This document shows, piece by piece, positions 11,570 through 21,805 of a DNA stretch of 64,000 nt. The stretch spans positions 393,060 to 457,059 of the forward strand of contig CAJQUN010000445.1 in assembly GCA_907163345.1 (NCBI GenBank). Direction: 5' to 3'. A program made the position numbers and the translations under genes. The stretch comes from Haberlea rhodopensis. Lineage: Eukaryota; Streptophyta; Magnoliopsida; Lamiales; Gesneriaceae. The notes under the pieces are model-generated. The model was given only the letters and a program-made list of their open reading frames with translations, was not told where the DNA came from and did not search any database. Position 1 is the stretch's first letter, and every line of letters starts with the position of its first letter.

Positions 11570-11782
11570 CGATCGATCGGCCCTTACGCTCGATCGATCG
11601 CGAACTGACCATCCAGCGCCCAACGTCTTGCTACCCATCTCGATCGATCGAGACTTCTACACCGATCGTTTGCGAAGTCGCCTCGTTCGATCGGGAGTCA
11701 TTCTCGATCGTCGAGAAGATCAAAATGTTCCCACCTGCAGCGCTGCCGAGCTCGATCGATCGAAAGTCATGCTCGATCGATC
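11570..11782. repeat. GATCGATC paired-palindrome array, E2 LTR
   Basis: Units start at 11570, 11591, 11641, 11663, 11684, 11705, 11753 and 11773, a pair, a quartet and a pair. Three of the quartet units are degenerate. The first pair forms a 13-bp inverted repeat TCGCGATCGATCG / CGATCGATCGCGA with an 11-base loop. The reading frames through it (DRSRSID-like) are artefacts of the repeat. Confidence 0.85.
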
Positions 11783-12534
11783 GAGAAGCTCTGTAAATGC
11801 GAGAAATCGCCATTTTCATGTACAGAACCTCACCAACCCACATTAAACTCAAAACACTCCAACCCAAAACATCAAAAACACCCATATTACTCCAAAACAA
11901 CCAGCAATCAACAACATAATCCCAAAACCCAACCAAAACAACATAGAATCAAACAAACCCATTTTAAATCCCCAAAACACAAACCCTATTCTTATCAAAA
12001 TACATGAGAATAACACTAGGAGGGTTTATACCACTTGAAGCTTCAAACTTCCAGCAATAACCAAGCAATAGCAAGCTTTCCCCAAGTTTTCTCTCCTCCT
12101 CCTTAGCCAAGATCGAAAATGGGGTTTGGGGAAAGGGTTGGGAGTGATTTTAATTGAGAGTGGTGGGTTAAAGAGGAATGTGAGGGGTATAAGTGGTTGG
12201 GATTAAAATATCATGGTACCCCATAATTAGCATTGATGTATAAAATACCCCAACATGATATTTTAAAAGCATTTTCCCAAAGATGCCCCAAAACCTCAAT
12301 TATATACATGCTGCCCAGATAATTATTGCCCATCACAATTAAATCATGTTAACACCCAATTTCCCAACATGCATAACATGCACCCTGAAACGTACCACCG
12401 GGTCACGCCCACCATGTGACTAAGCATTTTACCACAACAATTAATTCCAACACTAAAATTTAATTAATCACCCTAATTATCACATAAACATAATTAATGC
12501 CCAATTTGCATATAATGAATTCGGGGATATCACA

Positions 12535-12570
12535 ATACTCCCCTACTTATAAGATTTCGTCCTCGAAATC
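12535..12570 (-). promoter_or_regulatory. E2 polypurine tract and hairpin
   Basis: The minus strand has TAAGTAGGGGAGTAT next to the LTR, preceded by GATTTCG-AGGA-CGAAATC (12553-12570). Confidence 0.65.
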
Positions 12571-12592
12571 GCATGCACTTACCCAAACGAAA

Positions 12593-13239
12593 CTAAACAT
12601 AAATCAAATACCAGAAAATTTCCGGGTAGTCCTGCACCATATGCCGCTCCGTCTCCCACGTGGCCTCCTCGACACCTCTGCGATTCCACTGAACCTTGAC
12701 CATCGGTATCACTTTATTCCGAAGTCTGCGATCAGCTTTGTCCAGAATCCTGACTGGCCGTTCCACGTAGGATACGTCAGAATCTAACTACACCTCATAA
12801 GGCTGCAACACATGTGACGGATCCGGCTCATATTTCCGCAACATAGATACGTGGAATAAATCGTGAATACCAGATAACGACGGTGGCAATGCCAAACGGT
12901 AATCCAAGGTACCGATGCGCTGTAAAATCTCATACGGTCCAACATACCTCGGAGACAATTTTCCCTGTATACCAAACCGTACAACACCTCTGAAAGGTGA
13001 GATCTTCAAAAAGACCCTGTCTCCCAACTGAAACTCCAACGGTCTCCGTCGTTTATTTGCATAGGCTATCTGTCGATCCTGGGCTGCCTTCATTTTCTGA
13101 CGGATAACCTTTACCTTATCCTCCATTTCCCGAATCAGTTCGGGTCCTCCTACTGCTTTACTGGTCAAATCATTCCAGTATAACGGCGACCTACAACGCC
13201 GGCCATACAAAGCCTCAAATGGAGCCATCTGAATACTCG
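12593..13239 (-). pseudogene. E2 pol, integrase C-terminus and chromodomain
   Basis: The frame holds MAPFEALYGRRCRSPLYW, the integrase tail GDRVFLKISPFRGVVRFG, LSPRYVGPYEILQRIG and FHVSMLRKYEPDPSHVLQ. A premature stop near 12786 then separates it from the chromodomain-type end (VQWNRRGVEEATWETE in the frame below 12786), whose own stop is at 12593-12595. The upstream part of integrase continues at 14697, beyond the solo LTR. The order and motifs are those of Tekay/Del chromoviruses, in which the chromodomain guides integration into heterochromatin. Confidence 0.85.
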
Positions 13240-14691
13240 TGATAAGTGTATTTTATACACTTATATTTCTTCTTATTTTGCATGATTTAGTGTTGGTATT
13301 CGAGCAGAATTACGTCTTTTGTTGTTGTTTTGATGTTTTGCAGGAATCCAAGGAATTAAGCATTTTATTACTAAAAGATGGTGAAAATAGATAAATGTGA
13401 CAAGAATTCAAATTGGGACTCAACGGTGAAATAGGCACCGGGACATGTCAATTGGGAATAAAAGATTGAGAAGAGATTGAGATTTATGGGACACAAAGGA
13501 GATTTATTCACGTACAGAAAATTAGAAGAGCAGAAGGAAGGAGGATATTTTATTTTCGGAAAGATATTCACGTGCGACTTACAGATTGGAAAGATGGAAG
13601 TGAATAAAAGAGGTACATGAGAAGAAAAGATCCGGAAATAAAAAAAGACTTCACGTCAGATTTAGAGGGGATTTTGAGGGAGATACGTAACTTTGAGGGA
13701 CGTAAATAGGGGATACGGAAAGAAAGGTGGAAAAAGAGGAGGAGAGATATTATCGGCTGAAGAGAACTTCACGTAAAGGAAAAGAAAAGACGTGAAGAGA
13801 GGCGCGAGATAGAAGGAAAATTCAGAAATAAAAGAGAGGCAGAAGACCGAGAGCTAAAGAGAAGGGGAGGAGATCATTCGAGGCGGCGCGCGTACAACGA
13901 AGGGTAGAGATTTTGACGACGGAGAAGACGACGGCGATCACCGGAGACGGAGGGCCATCTTCATATTCGTTTGAATATCTCTTCCCTTATGTTTATGATG
14001 ATTAAAGACATGTCTATGTGTTTATTTAATGTATTCATGAACTAATTTATTATTCTAGAGTTAGACGGATCTTGACTTGAAACTATGTCATTGGTTTTTC
14101 ATATGGTTTATTTATGGTTTCCTGTTCTTAATGCTTTTAATCTACTGGCCATGGATTGAATGATTCCATATTCGTGATCTATCACTTGGGAGAGGGGGTT
14201 GTGAATAGGAAAGAAGGAATTCGTATCGTGGTAGTTATATTGTTCGGAAGGCCTATAACTCTATAGAAGTCGTCAAAGGAATTACTGCGCTTTTACAATT
14301 GTTTGATAATTAATCTTAGATAGGGATATCAAGATTAATGTTAGATAATTACTTCTTCTTAACACCCGGGAGGGGGAGTAGAAACAAATAAGAATTCTCA
14401 GCTAGTAAACTAGGAAAACACGACATAGTGGATAGTTGAGTGAAGTCGAACCTCTAGAATCCGTTCTCATTGATTTTCTCCACTTAAATTACCATCTTGT
14501 TAATCTTTTATTCTATTTTCTTAGATTAGTTTAATAAATATTGCTCTCGATTATCTAATAAAGTCGAGGCTATTCTAATTACAGTACTTGGTGTAACTTA
14601 ATTTTCAATCCCTGTGGGTTCGACATCCGTACTTTCAAATTCCTATACTAAAACTTGACACCGTACACTTGCGGTACGTTCACACGCATCA
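13240..14691 (+). mobile_element. Tat/Athila-like solo LTR 2, TSD ACTCG
   Basis: A 1452-bp insertion starting TGATAAGTG and ending CGCATCA, flanked by ACTCG at 13235-13239 and 14692-14696. Removing it and one ACTCG restores colinearity of the E2 integrase, which proves the boundaries. TG...CA ends, a 5-bp target duplication and the absence of an interior indicate a solo LTR formed by LTR-LTR recombination. It has scattered TTCACGT words; one pair (TTCACGT / ACGTGAA, 13768-13796) is 22 bp apart. Confidence 0.88.
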
Positions 14692-14696
14692 ACTCG

Positions 14697-16126
14697 CCTG
14701 ATAGTTATTGTTGTAAGAGAACTCTACTGAGGCCAATGAATCTTGCCATGAGGCATCAAACTCTAATACACAAGCCCGTAGCATGTCCTCGAGCGTCTGT
14801 ATAGTACGCTCGGTCTGACCGTCCGTCTGGGGATGATATGTTGTACTCAACCTCACCTCCGTACCCAAAGCTGACTGTAGGCCTCCCGAAAAATGAGATG
14901 TAAACCGCGGATCTCTGTCATATACAATAGACACTAGAATTCCGTGTAGTCTCACTACATCTCGGACATACAGCTGAGCCATCCTCAAGTATGTGTACGT
15001 CATATTGTAGGGAACGAAGTGAGCTACCTTCGTCTGCCTATCAATGATCACCCAAATGGCATCACAACCTGAAGTAGTCCTTGGCAAATGGGCCACAAAG
15101 TCCATGGGTATGTGCTCCCACTTCCATTCCGGTATCTCTAAGCTCCTTAGCTCGCCACCAGGTCTCTGCCTCTCTGCCTTAACCTGCTGACAGATTAAAC
15201 ACCTCTTGACAAAAGCGATGACATCACACTTCATTCGTTTCCACCAGAACTGATCACATAGGTCCTTATACATTTTCCTCTCGCCCGGTTGGATACTAAA
15301 CCTGCTACTATGAGCTCGCTCCAAGATCCCTCTACGCAACTCCGGCGTACTCGGTACTACCCAACGGTTACCGAGTCTCAAAGAACCATCCTCAGCCACT
15401 CTGAATTTTGATGGCTGTCCCTGAAGTACCAATGATGACCATCTCTGAACCTCATTATCCGTTTTCTGGGCTCTCCCGATATTCTCATAAATGTCTGGCT
15501 CTGCCAATAAAGTCGATACCCGTACCGGCGATGTATCCACATCAAAATCATAGCCCAAATGGTAGTAAGAAGTCATCATAGCCGACAAGTACATGGTATC
15601 CTCAGCAGTACTCTTCACCTTCCGACTCAAGGCGTCTGCTGTCAAGTTTGCTTTTCCAGGATGGTACTCTATTTCAAAGTCATAGTCCTTGAGTAAATCC
15701 ATCCATCTCCTCTGACGCATATTCAACTCCGCCTGAGTAAATAAAAATTGCAGGCTCTTATGATCTGTATATATGGTAAACGACGTACCATATAAATAAT
15801 GCCTCCAAATCTTCAGGGCAAAAATAATAGCCGCCAACTCCAAGTCATGGACTGGGTATCTAGCCTCATGCGGCTTCAACTGCCTCGATGCATAAGCTAC
15901 CACATGCTTATCTTGCATCAATACACAACCCAATCCCTGTAGTGATGCATCAGTGTACAGAACAAACCTCTTGTTCTCCGTGGGAATCACCAACACAGGC
16001 GCCGTCGTCAATCGATGCTTCAACTCTTGGAATCTTTGCTCACAAGCCTCAGACCAATAGAAAGGTACCCCCTTTTGAGACAACTGGGTCAATGACTTAG
16101 CAATCTTAGAAAATCCCTCGACGAAG
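14697..16126 (-). pseudogene. E2 pol, RNase H to integrase core
   Basis: An open stretch of about 467 codons (14689-16092). RNase H starts with LYTDASLQGLGCVLMQ and runs to ADALSRK. The integrase H2C2 finger has CLICQQVKAERQ. The core shows MDFVAHLP, IVYDRDPRF and HPQTDGQTERTIQ, the three DDE acidic positions. IVYDRD in place of the usual IVSDRD is unusual. The frame runs upstream to the end of RT (VEGFSKIAKSL) and is cut there by E3 at 16127. It is cut downstream by the solo LTR. Confidence 0.88.
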
Positions 16127-17193
16127 TGTAAGGACCCACGTGCCCTTAATCCATTATTAGTGTATTAACCCAAGCATTTAGCGCATGCGATTATATATGT
16201 AGGGGAAAATCCCACTTGACATCGTAACAAACCATGCCAATAATAAAATTCCTTTGCATTATTCCATATAATGTCTGTTTCCCCCAACCAAGTACACATA
16301 TGTGTCATGCACCATTATAATTTACTAACATGTTCTCAGTTCATTTAGCAATTCAATAAATAATTTCTTGCATCACATAAATGAAAAGAGAAAGGCCCTT
16401 GCCTTCTTTATACAACCCATACACATCATAGTGCTCACATGCGAGCATCGAATAAGTATGTGTGTATCTAATGTATAAAGTATCATGCTCAATACCGTCG
16501 CTGGTACCTCGATCCTGGAAGCACCTCAAATCCACACCTCGAGCTCAACTCCAAGCCATCGATGTACCTAATGACCTGCCCCAACAGAGACAGCCCCCAC
16601 ACGCGGTGAGCATACCAATATCCCAAATCCAATAATCACAATAACACAATTCATAATTCATAAAAATGTAAATGCTATGAAATATAAAGGATGCTCCCTG
16701 GATGGTATCATCCTCATCCGGGATTCCCTGTACTGTCCCTGTTCTCAAAATAACTGAAACCATCAAATTCCAAAATGTCAGTTAATCATTACATTGATTA
16801 ACAAATTCAATTGCCGCATACCGATATCATAATCAATAATATCAAATCATTAAACAATGATTACAAGTATTCCATATATCTCACTTATGGTTCCATAGTC
16901 CTATTTCATTGCTCTCTCTACAATAGCGGCATTTCATTCTCACGTATGCTCAACAGCAGTGGCGTTCCAACCGATGTTCGCTCAAAGGCGACAACATCTC
17001 AATCATTGCTCGCTCAAAAGCGGCACCATATGATCCCTAATGTACACATATCCATTTGTAGCAATTACCGTAAACCATGCATTTCAATATCCGTTTATTG
17101 CTAATATCATATACTATGCATTTTCATATACATTCATTGCAATACAGTGTACCAAGCACTCAACAATTGCAATTATAATAAAGGGCTATGCTC

Positions 17194-17207
17194 GTACGTA
17201 TACGTAC
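17194..17207 (-). other. GTACGTATACGTAC palindrome, E3 LTR
   Basis: Equivalent of the GTACGT/ACGTAC hairpin of the other LTRs, with almost no loop. Confidence 0.45.
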
Positions 17208-17614
17208 CTTATGATTCTGTAGTTCGAGTACAACCTTGCCTGAGTCCCACGATCCGATGAGTTAAGTGCTAACACACAAATAACTCTCAATTAAACATAG
17301 GCATGCAATCACGTGCCCAAGCACGTTCACAATTTCCAAACCTATCGTCCATCCATGACGATTACTAAAATAAAAGCCCCCCGGCTAATCATGCATAATA
17401 CCCAAAATCTTTCATTTTATATGTTCAAAAGATAGCCAAAAATCCAACCACGAATTCCGTTTAATTAACTTTGGCTCCAACCAATCCATTTTAAAAGTAT
17501 AACATTCCCATTGGAATGTAGACATGGCCCCGGAAACGGGCCACTCAAACCTCGATTCCAAAATCCCGACATTTTTCCAAAATTCCAAAAAAAAAAACAC
17601 TTTCTTACGGGCGG

Positions 17615-17801
17615 CGATTGATCGCCTCTTTTAGCGCGATCGATCGCCCCTGACCAGTGGGTAAAAATCGCCTACTCGCGATCGATCGCCTATCTTCGCG
17701 ATCGATCGCCTAAACCACGCGATCGATCGCCTGCACTGTTCATCGTCACCCAAGAATGAACTGCTCATCGCGATCGATCGCCCCTCCTCGGCGATCGATC
17801 G
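17615..17801. repeat. GATCGATC paired-palindrome array, E3 LTR
   Basis: Units start at 17615 (degenerate), 17637, 17679, 17699, 17720, 17771 and 17792. Spacings are 22, 42, 20, 21, 51 and 21. A half unit (ATCGCC) sits in the 42-bp gap, so the plan is again close to pair, quartet, pair. Confidence 0.8.
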
Positions 17802-18196
17802 CCAACTACGATTTTCCAAAAAATTCGAGCTTCCATGGTGTTTTCACATCCAAACTCAAAACCAACACCTCATACACCTTCAACACCTCAAATACACCAT
17901 CTAAAACCAATAAAAACTCCAAAAACTCAACATAGGATTTTAACCAAAAATCCCCAAAATCCATAACCAACCAAAACCTCAACCAAAATCTACCATACTA
18001 CTACCAAATCGAAGACAAGGGTGAGGGGAAGATGAATACCTGATTATCTTGAAGAAATCGGGCTCCCAAGACGAGCCCCCAACGATTTTGCTTCCAAGAG
18101 CAAAAGAGGGGAAATTGGGGGAAGGGTTTGAGCGTGGAGAGAGGGGGGAGAGATAAGGGTTCCGTGCCAAAATGACGGAATACCGAGTCCACTTGG

Positions 18197-18204
18197 TATA
18201 TATA
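18197..18204 (-). promoter_or_regulatory. TATA-like box of E3 LTR
   Basis: TATATATA on the minus strand, upstream in transcription order of the palindrome array, which would then lie about 400 bases into the transcript. No start site can be read from sequence. Confidence 0.4.
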
Positions 18205-18531
18205 GTACCAAAACTCCAAAATACCATTCCCTTCACAAATAATCATGATTATTAAATATAATCTATTTTCAAAAATTATCTCCCAAACTCTATTTCCAAC
18301 ACCAATCCCAGTACAAAGTACTCCGGACCCCAAATCCTACCAAAGACCAAATTCCAAGGTTATTACCACGATGAGAATACAATCTCATCCCTTGGATCCA
18401 ACGACTCCAAAAACAGGATTTAAATTCCCCGGGAGTCCCAAAACCACAATTAATACACAATTGCCACAATTAAAATCCATTAAGGATTATTATCACACCG
18501 GGATTAACACTAAAAATTCTCGGGTATCACA

Positions 18532-18568
18532 ATTATCCCCCACTAATAAAATTTTGTCCTCGAAATTT
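18532..18568 (-). promoter_or_regulatory. E3 polypurine tract and hairpin
   Basis: The minus strand has TTAGTGGGGGATAAT against the LTR. The preceding inverted repeat (18549-18568) has an 8-bp stem of the AAATTT type with one imperfect pair and the same AGGA loop. Confidence 0.6.
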
Positions 18569-20357
18569 GCACGGCGTACTCCACGTACTACCGAAACCAC
18601 ATAATCCAAACGGATCTACATCGTCGAATCATGAACATGTCATGAACGGCACACTAACCGCGAGGATACCGACCTCGCGCCAAAACCTGGAATGGGGTAA
18701 ACCTCCCAAACCATCATAAACTCAAAGAAAGACGTCGGCATCCCCCTATACCAACCATCTCAAAGGCAGCCAACCAAACGTAACTGCAAATCAAACGAAT
18801 CATGCTTGATTCCAAAATAGATATCGTCTCGATGATATCTTTATGATCTAGCCTACGATGTTAATCATACATCGTTTCTAAGGAAACCACCAGTACACTA
18901 CAATGTACTTACCATGCCGGGTTTCCGCTCTCCAGTTCTATCTCCATCAAAGGAGTAGTTGCACTACCTTGCAACACGGATCGGGTCACTCACGGCCACC
19001 GATCAACACAAACACATCTCCAAAGATGTCTACATCCGTGTGTCCCAAGAAATCACATCTTGGTCCGAAGCACACTATCGAGACTCCACAAGGTCTCAAG
19101 TTTTCGAAAGGACATACAAGAACAACCAATTGCATTTTCGCCACATGTGTCAACCATGACACTTAGCCAATCCGAATTCTGGCCATCCCTCGCATACCCT
19201 AGGATTCAACAATCCTAATACAGGGAGGCTATCGAATTAACCAGCAAGAATTACCACGGTCCCAAAACACGACAATCCCTCCTCAGGTGAAGTCGACCGG
19301 ACCTCACGATTATTCCTCAAATTACATCGTGCCATCGAGATTACCAATCTCAAGGTGCCACAATCCCTCACAAAGATTCGCCAAACCAAGCGTACTAATC
19401 TGATACTCAACAAGTACCGAAACGCGGGCATTCGTACACACATACATGCCCAAGTACTTACACAACATGCATACTCAATGCAATAGGCTTGGGTATCTCT
19501 AATCATACCCAAAGTCCCAAAATCGACTGTCAATCCCCAGCTATTCTCACCTCGCAGAGCATAATGATTGACAGACAAACGGTCAATGGCGTGATTCCAA
19601 CATCAACACCTCACAAACCGACTCATTGAATTTCCCAAAGATTCCCAATCGGTAGATATATCAACACTACCTTCCTCACAAGGAAAATGTCATGAATCCA
19701 TGACCCTCCAACCTCGAACCATCGTTCGGAAAACTAGATATATTTATACCAAAACATATCTCGAACCAAAAAAATTCGCAACTGGTTCAGAATAGTGCAT
19801 CATGCCACTATTACCAAATCGAAACCTGTATACATCATGTACACTCAAACTAATGATGCTCTGTACTAATGCCATAGTACTCCACAATCTCGAGCATTAC
19901 CCCGGAGACGTCTCCTCGAACGTCTCACCGGAAGTACGAAGCCATCACCTAGTCCAACACTAGTAGGGCTTACTCCGGTTGATTCCCAATCAACCCTCAA
20001 CCAACACCAGATGTCTCCATGACAGTACAATCCAAATCTCTCCAAGAGATAAAATCAATATAGTAGTGTTACCCCACTAGCTATATCACACAAATCCAAT
20101 TGTGACCCCCGTTGCATTCCATATGCAAGGATGCTCAACTAGAGCTAACAACGACTTGTTGACACTCGTGTTGGTACCACCAACAAAATTGAGTTGTCCC
20201 AGTACTAGTCCCTCAAAACAATAGACGTATAAACGTTCCCATGAGGTATTCCCTGCCTCAATCATCATGCCACATAGAGACTACAAGAGTCTCCCATAAG
20301 TTCTCATCGTATCATCATACGATTCACCGAACTCGGTCCCAATGTGCAGTATAATTG
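18569..20357. other. E3 interior, first part, non-coding
   Basis: No retroelement domain seen in any frame. Parts match the E1 interior. It ends in AATTG, the target duplicated by E4. Confidence 0.6.
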
Positions 20358-21761
20358 TGTGGGGTCTTCCCACCTTAACAGTGTTAGGATAACAAAAACT
20401 GAACTAAACATGCATATTATAACGTTTTAGGGTTCCGGTTGTTACGTGAGCTAATAGGATTACAGGTCAAAATAAAAACTTCGTAAACTTAATACATACA
20501 TTCCTATACAAGAATGCTAACGTTTTAGATTTATACTACTCCTAGAGTAGATACTAACATAAATAGAATCCTATGCATCTTGTATCCTTGTAGCTCACAT
20601 CTTCAACCCGACCCTTAGCCCCTTTAGTCCAAAAGTGTACCTACGAGGACAACACATCATGAGCATATACAATTTTACTTAACATCATAAAAACATCACA
20701 GTAAATGCATGAAATCTTGGTTAAGTAAACATGCTGGTTATTCGTTAACTTCTTTTTGTTGTTCCTGATTCATATTCATGCATATGGGCATCTTACCCTG
20801 TGGCATCTTACCACACCATAAACATCGTATGGCCTCTTACCATAAGGGCATCTTACCCTGTGGCATCTTACCACATAATAAACACCGTATGGCCTCTTAC
20901 CATATGGGCATCTTACCCTGTGGCATCTTACCACATAATAACATCGTATGGCCTCTTACCATATGGGCATCTTATCCCGTGGCATCTTACCACATAATAA
21001 ACATCGTATGGCCTCTTACCATATGGGTATCTTACCCCGTGGCATCTTACCACATAATAAACCACATAATAAACATCGTATGGCCTCTTACCATATGGGT
21101 ATCTTACCCCGTGGCATCTTACCACATAATAAACATCGTATGGCCTTTTACCATATGGGCATCTTACCCCGTGGCATCTTACCACATAATAAACATCGTA
21201 TGAATATATAAACGTCTTATAAACATCATCATTTCATCATAAATACTCATGCGATAAAAGCATAGTCGTAATGTAGGGATGTGTTTTACCGTCCAATGCC
21301 CATACGTCTCTTACGTACCTTTTTAAAAGGAGAGAAGGAGATGGAGGTTGATTGGAAGTATGGGCTTGATCAAGTGGGGGGTATGGGTTAAACAAGTGGG
21401 GGGGGGGGGGAAGGGAGGTGGCCGAGTAGGGGGGGTTGGTGTGGGTTGGGGTGGTCATGTGGTGTTTAATTGTGTTCCGGTATTTAGTACGATGTATTAA
21501 AATATCCTAACTCGATATTTTTCATCTTTATTTAATTAATACATCCTTTAAAACACTCAACATTCCTCCCACATCATATCATCATAACATAATACCACAC
21601 CCCTATCATAAAACATGAATATACTCATAATCCCCAATATAAATGCACCACACCCTTAAAGCATATCATAACGTGTATGTTAATACATAGACATATAAAC
21701 ATCCTTTCATGTAAACATCATTAATGCCCAAATTGCATATAATAAATTTTGGGGCATCACA
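20358..21761 (-). repeat. E4 3' LTR (shortened)
   Basis: Compared with the right LTR it lacks about 0.92 kb, with the junction near 21330, including the whole GATCGATC array. It carries seven minisatellite units instead of four. A TACGT/ACGTA hairpin is at 21303-21317 and a G run at about 21400-21413. Confidence 0.88.
20779..21205. repeat. 59-60-bp hairpin minisatellite, seven units (E4 3' LTR)
   Basis: GGGCATCTTACC-type words near 20786, 20845, 20904, 20963, 21024, 21096 and 21156. The stems are the same as in E1 (TATGG/CCATA, TGTGG/CCACA, GGG/CCC). A short internal duplication of ACCACATAATAA lies near 21050-21070. Confidence 0.88.
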
Positions 21762-21797
21762 ATACTCCCCTACTTATAAGATTTCGTCCTCGAAATC
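21762..21797 (-). promoter_or_regulatory. E4 polypurine tract and hairpin
   Basis: The minus strand has TAAGTAGGGGAGTAT at the LTR, with GATTTCG-AGGA-CGAAATC at 21780-21797. Confidence 0.65.
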
Positions 21798-21805
21798 GCA
21801 TGCAC

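Larger units (their letters stand above)
10451..12534 (-). repeat. E2 3' LTR
   Basis: A 2084-bp LTR, TGTAAGGACC to GATATCACA. In transcription order it contains the GATCGATC array, a TACGT/ACGTA hairpin (11383-11398), a 31-bp tandem repeat, and a CGCT/AGCGG hairpin region. It shares block order with the E4 and E8 LTRs while most spacer sequence differs. Confidence 0.85.
10451..16126 (-). mobile_element. E2: decayed Tekay/Del-like chromovirus (right part displaced by E3)
   Basis: The 3' LTR is at 10451-12534 and is flanked by GCGGT. A polypurine tract follows, then pol in reverse order from the C-terminus to RNase H, up to the insertion point of E3 at 16127. A Tat-like solo LTR interrupts integrase. 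The gag part and the 5' LTR should lie beyond E3 and are not in the window. Confidence 0.85.
16127..18531 (-). repeat. E3 3' LTR
   Basis: A 2405-bp LTR, TGTAAGGACCC to GGGTATCACA. It contains CGCT..AGCGG small hairpins (about 16990-17025), a GTACGT/ACGTAC palindrome (17194-17207), a GATCGATC array and a TATA-like box. It is alignable in places with the E1 LTR (for example GTGCTCACATGCGAGCAT), so E1 and E3 are related families. Confidence 0.8.

Noticed and set aside
11631..11936. Frames rich in IDRSRDRS, resembling SR proteins (also 26788-27145, 51356-51707, 58182-58566)
   Set aside because: They are translations of CGATCGATCG arrays in LTRs, open in several frames at once.
20778..21203. Repetitive protein frame (MASYHMGILP-type) across the E4 minisatellite, similar frames at 26331-26573
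   Set aside because: Frames exist only because unit length is near a multiple of 3; all frames on both strands are open and no start context or family supports coding.
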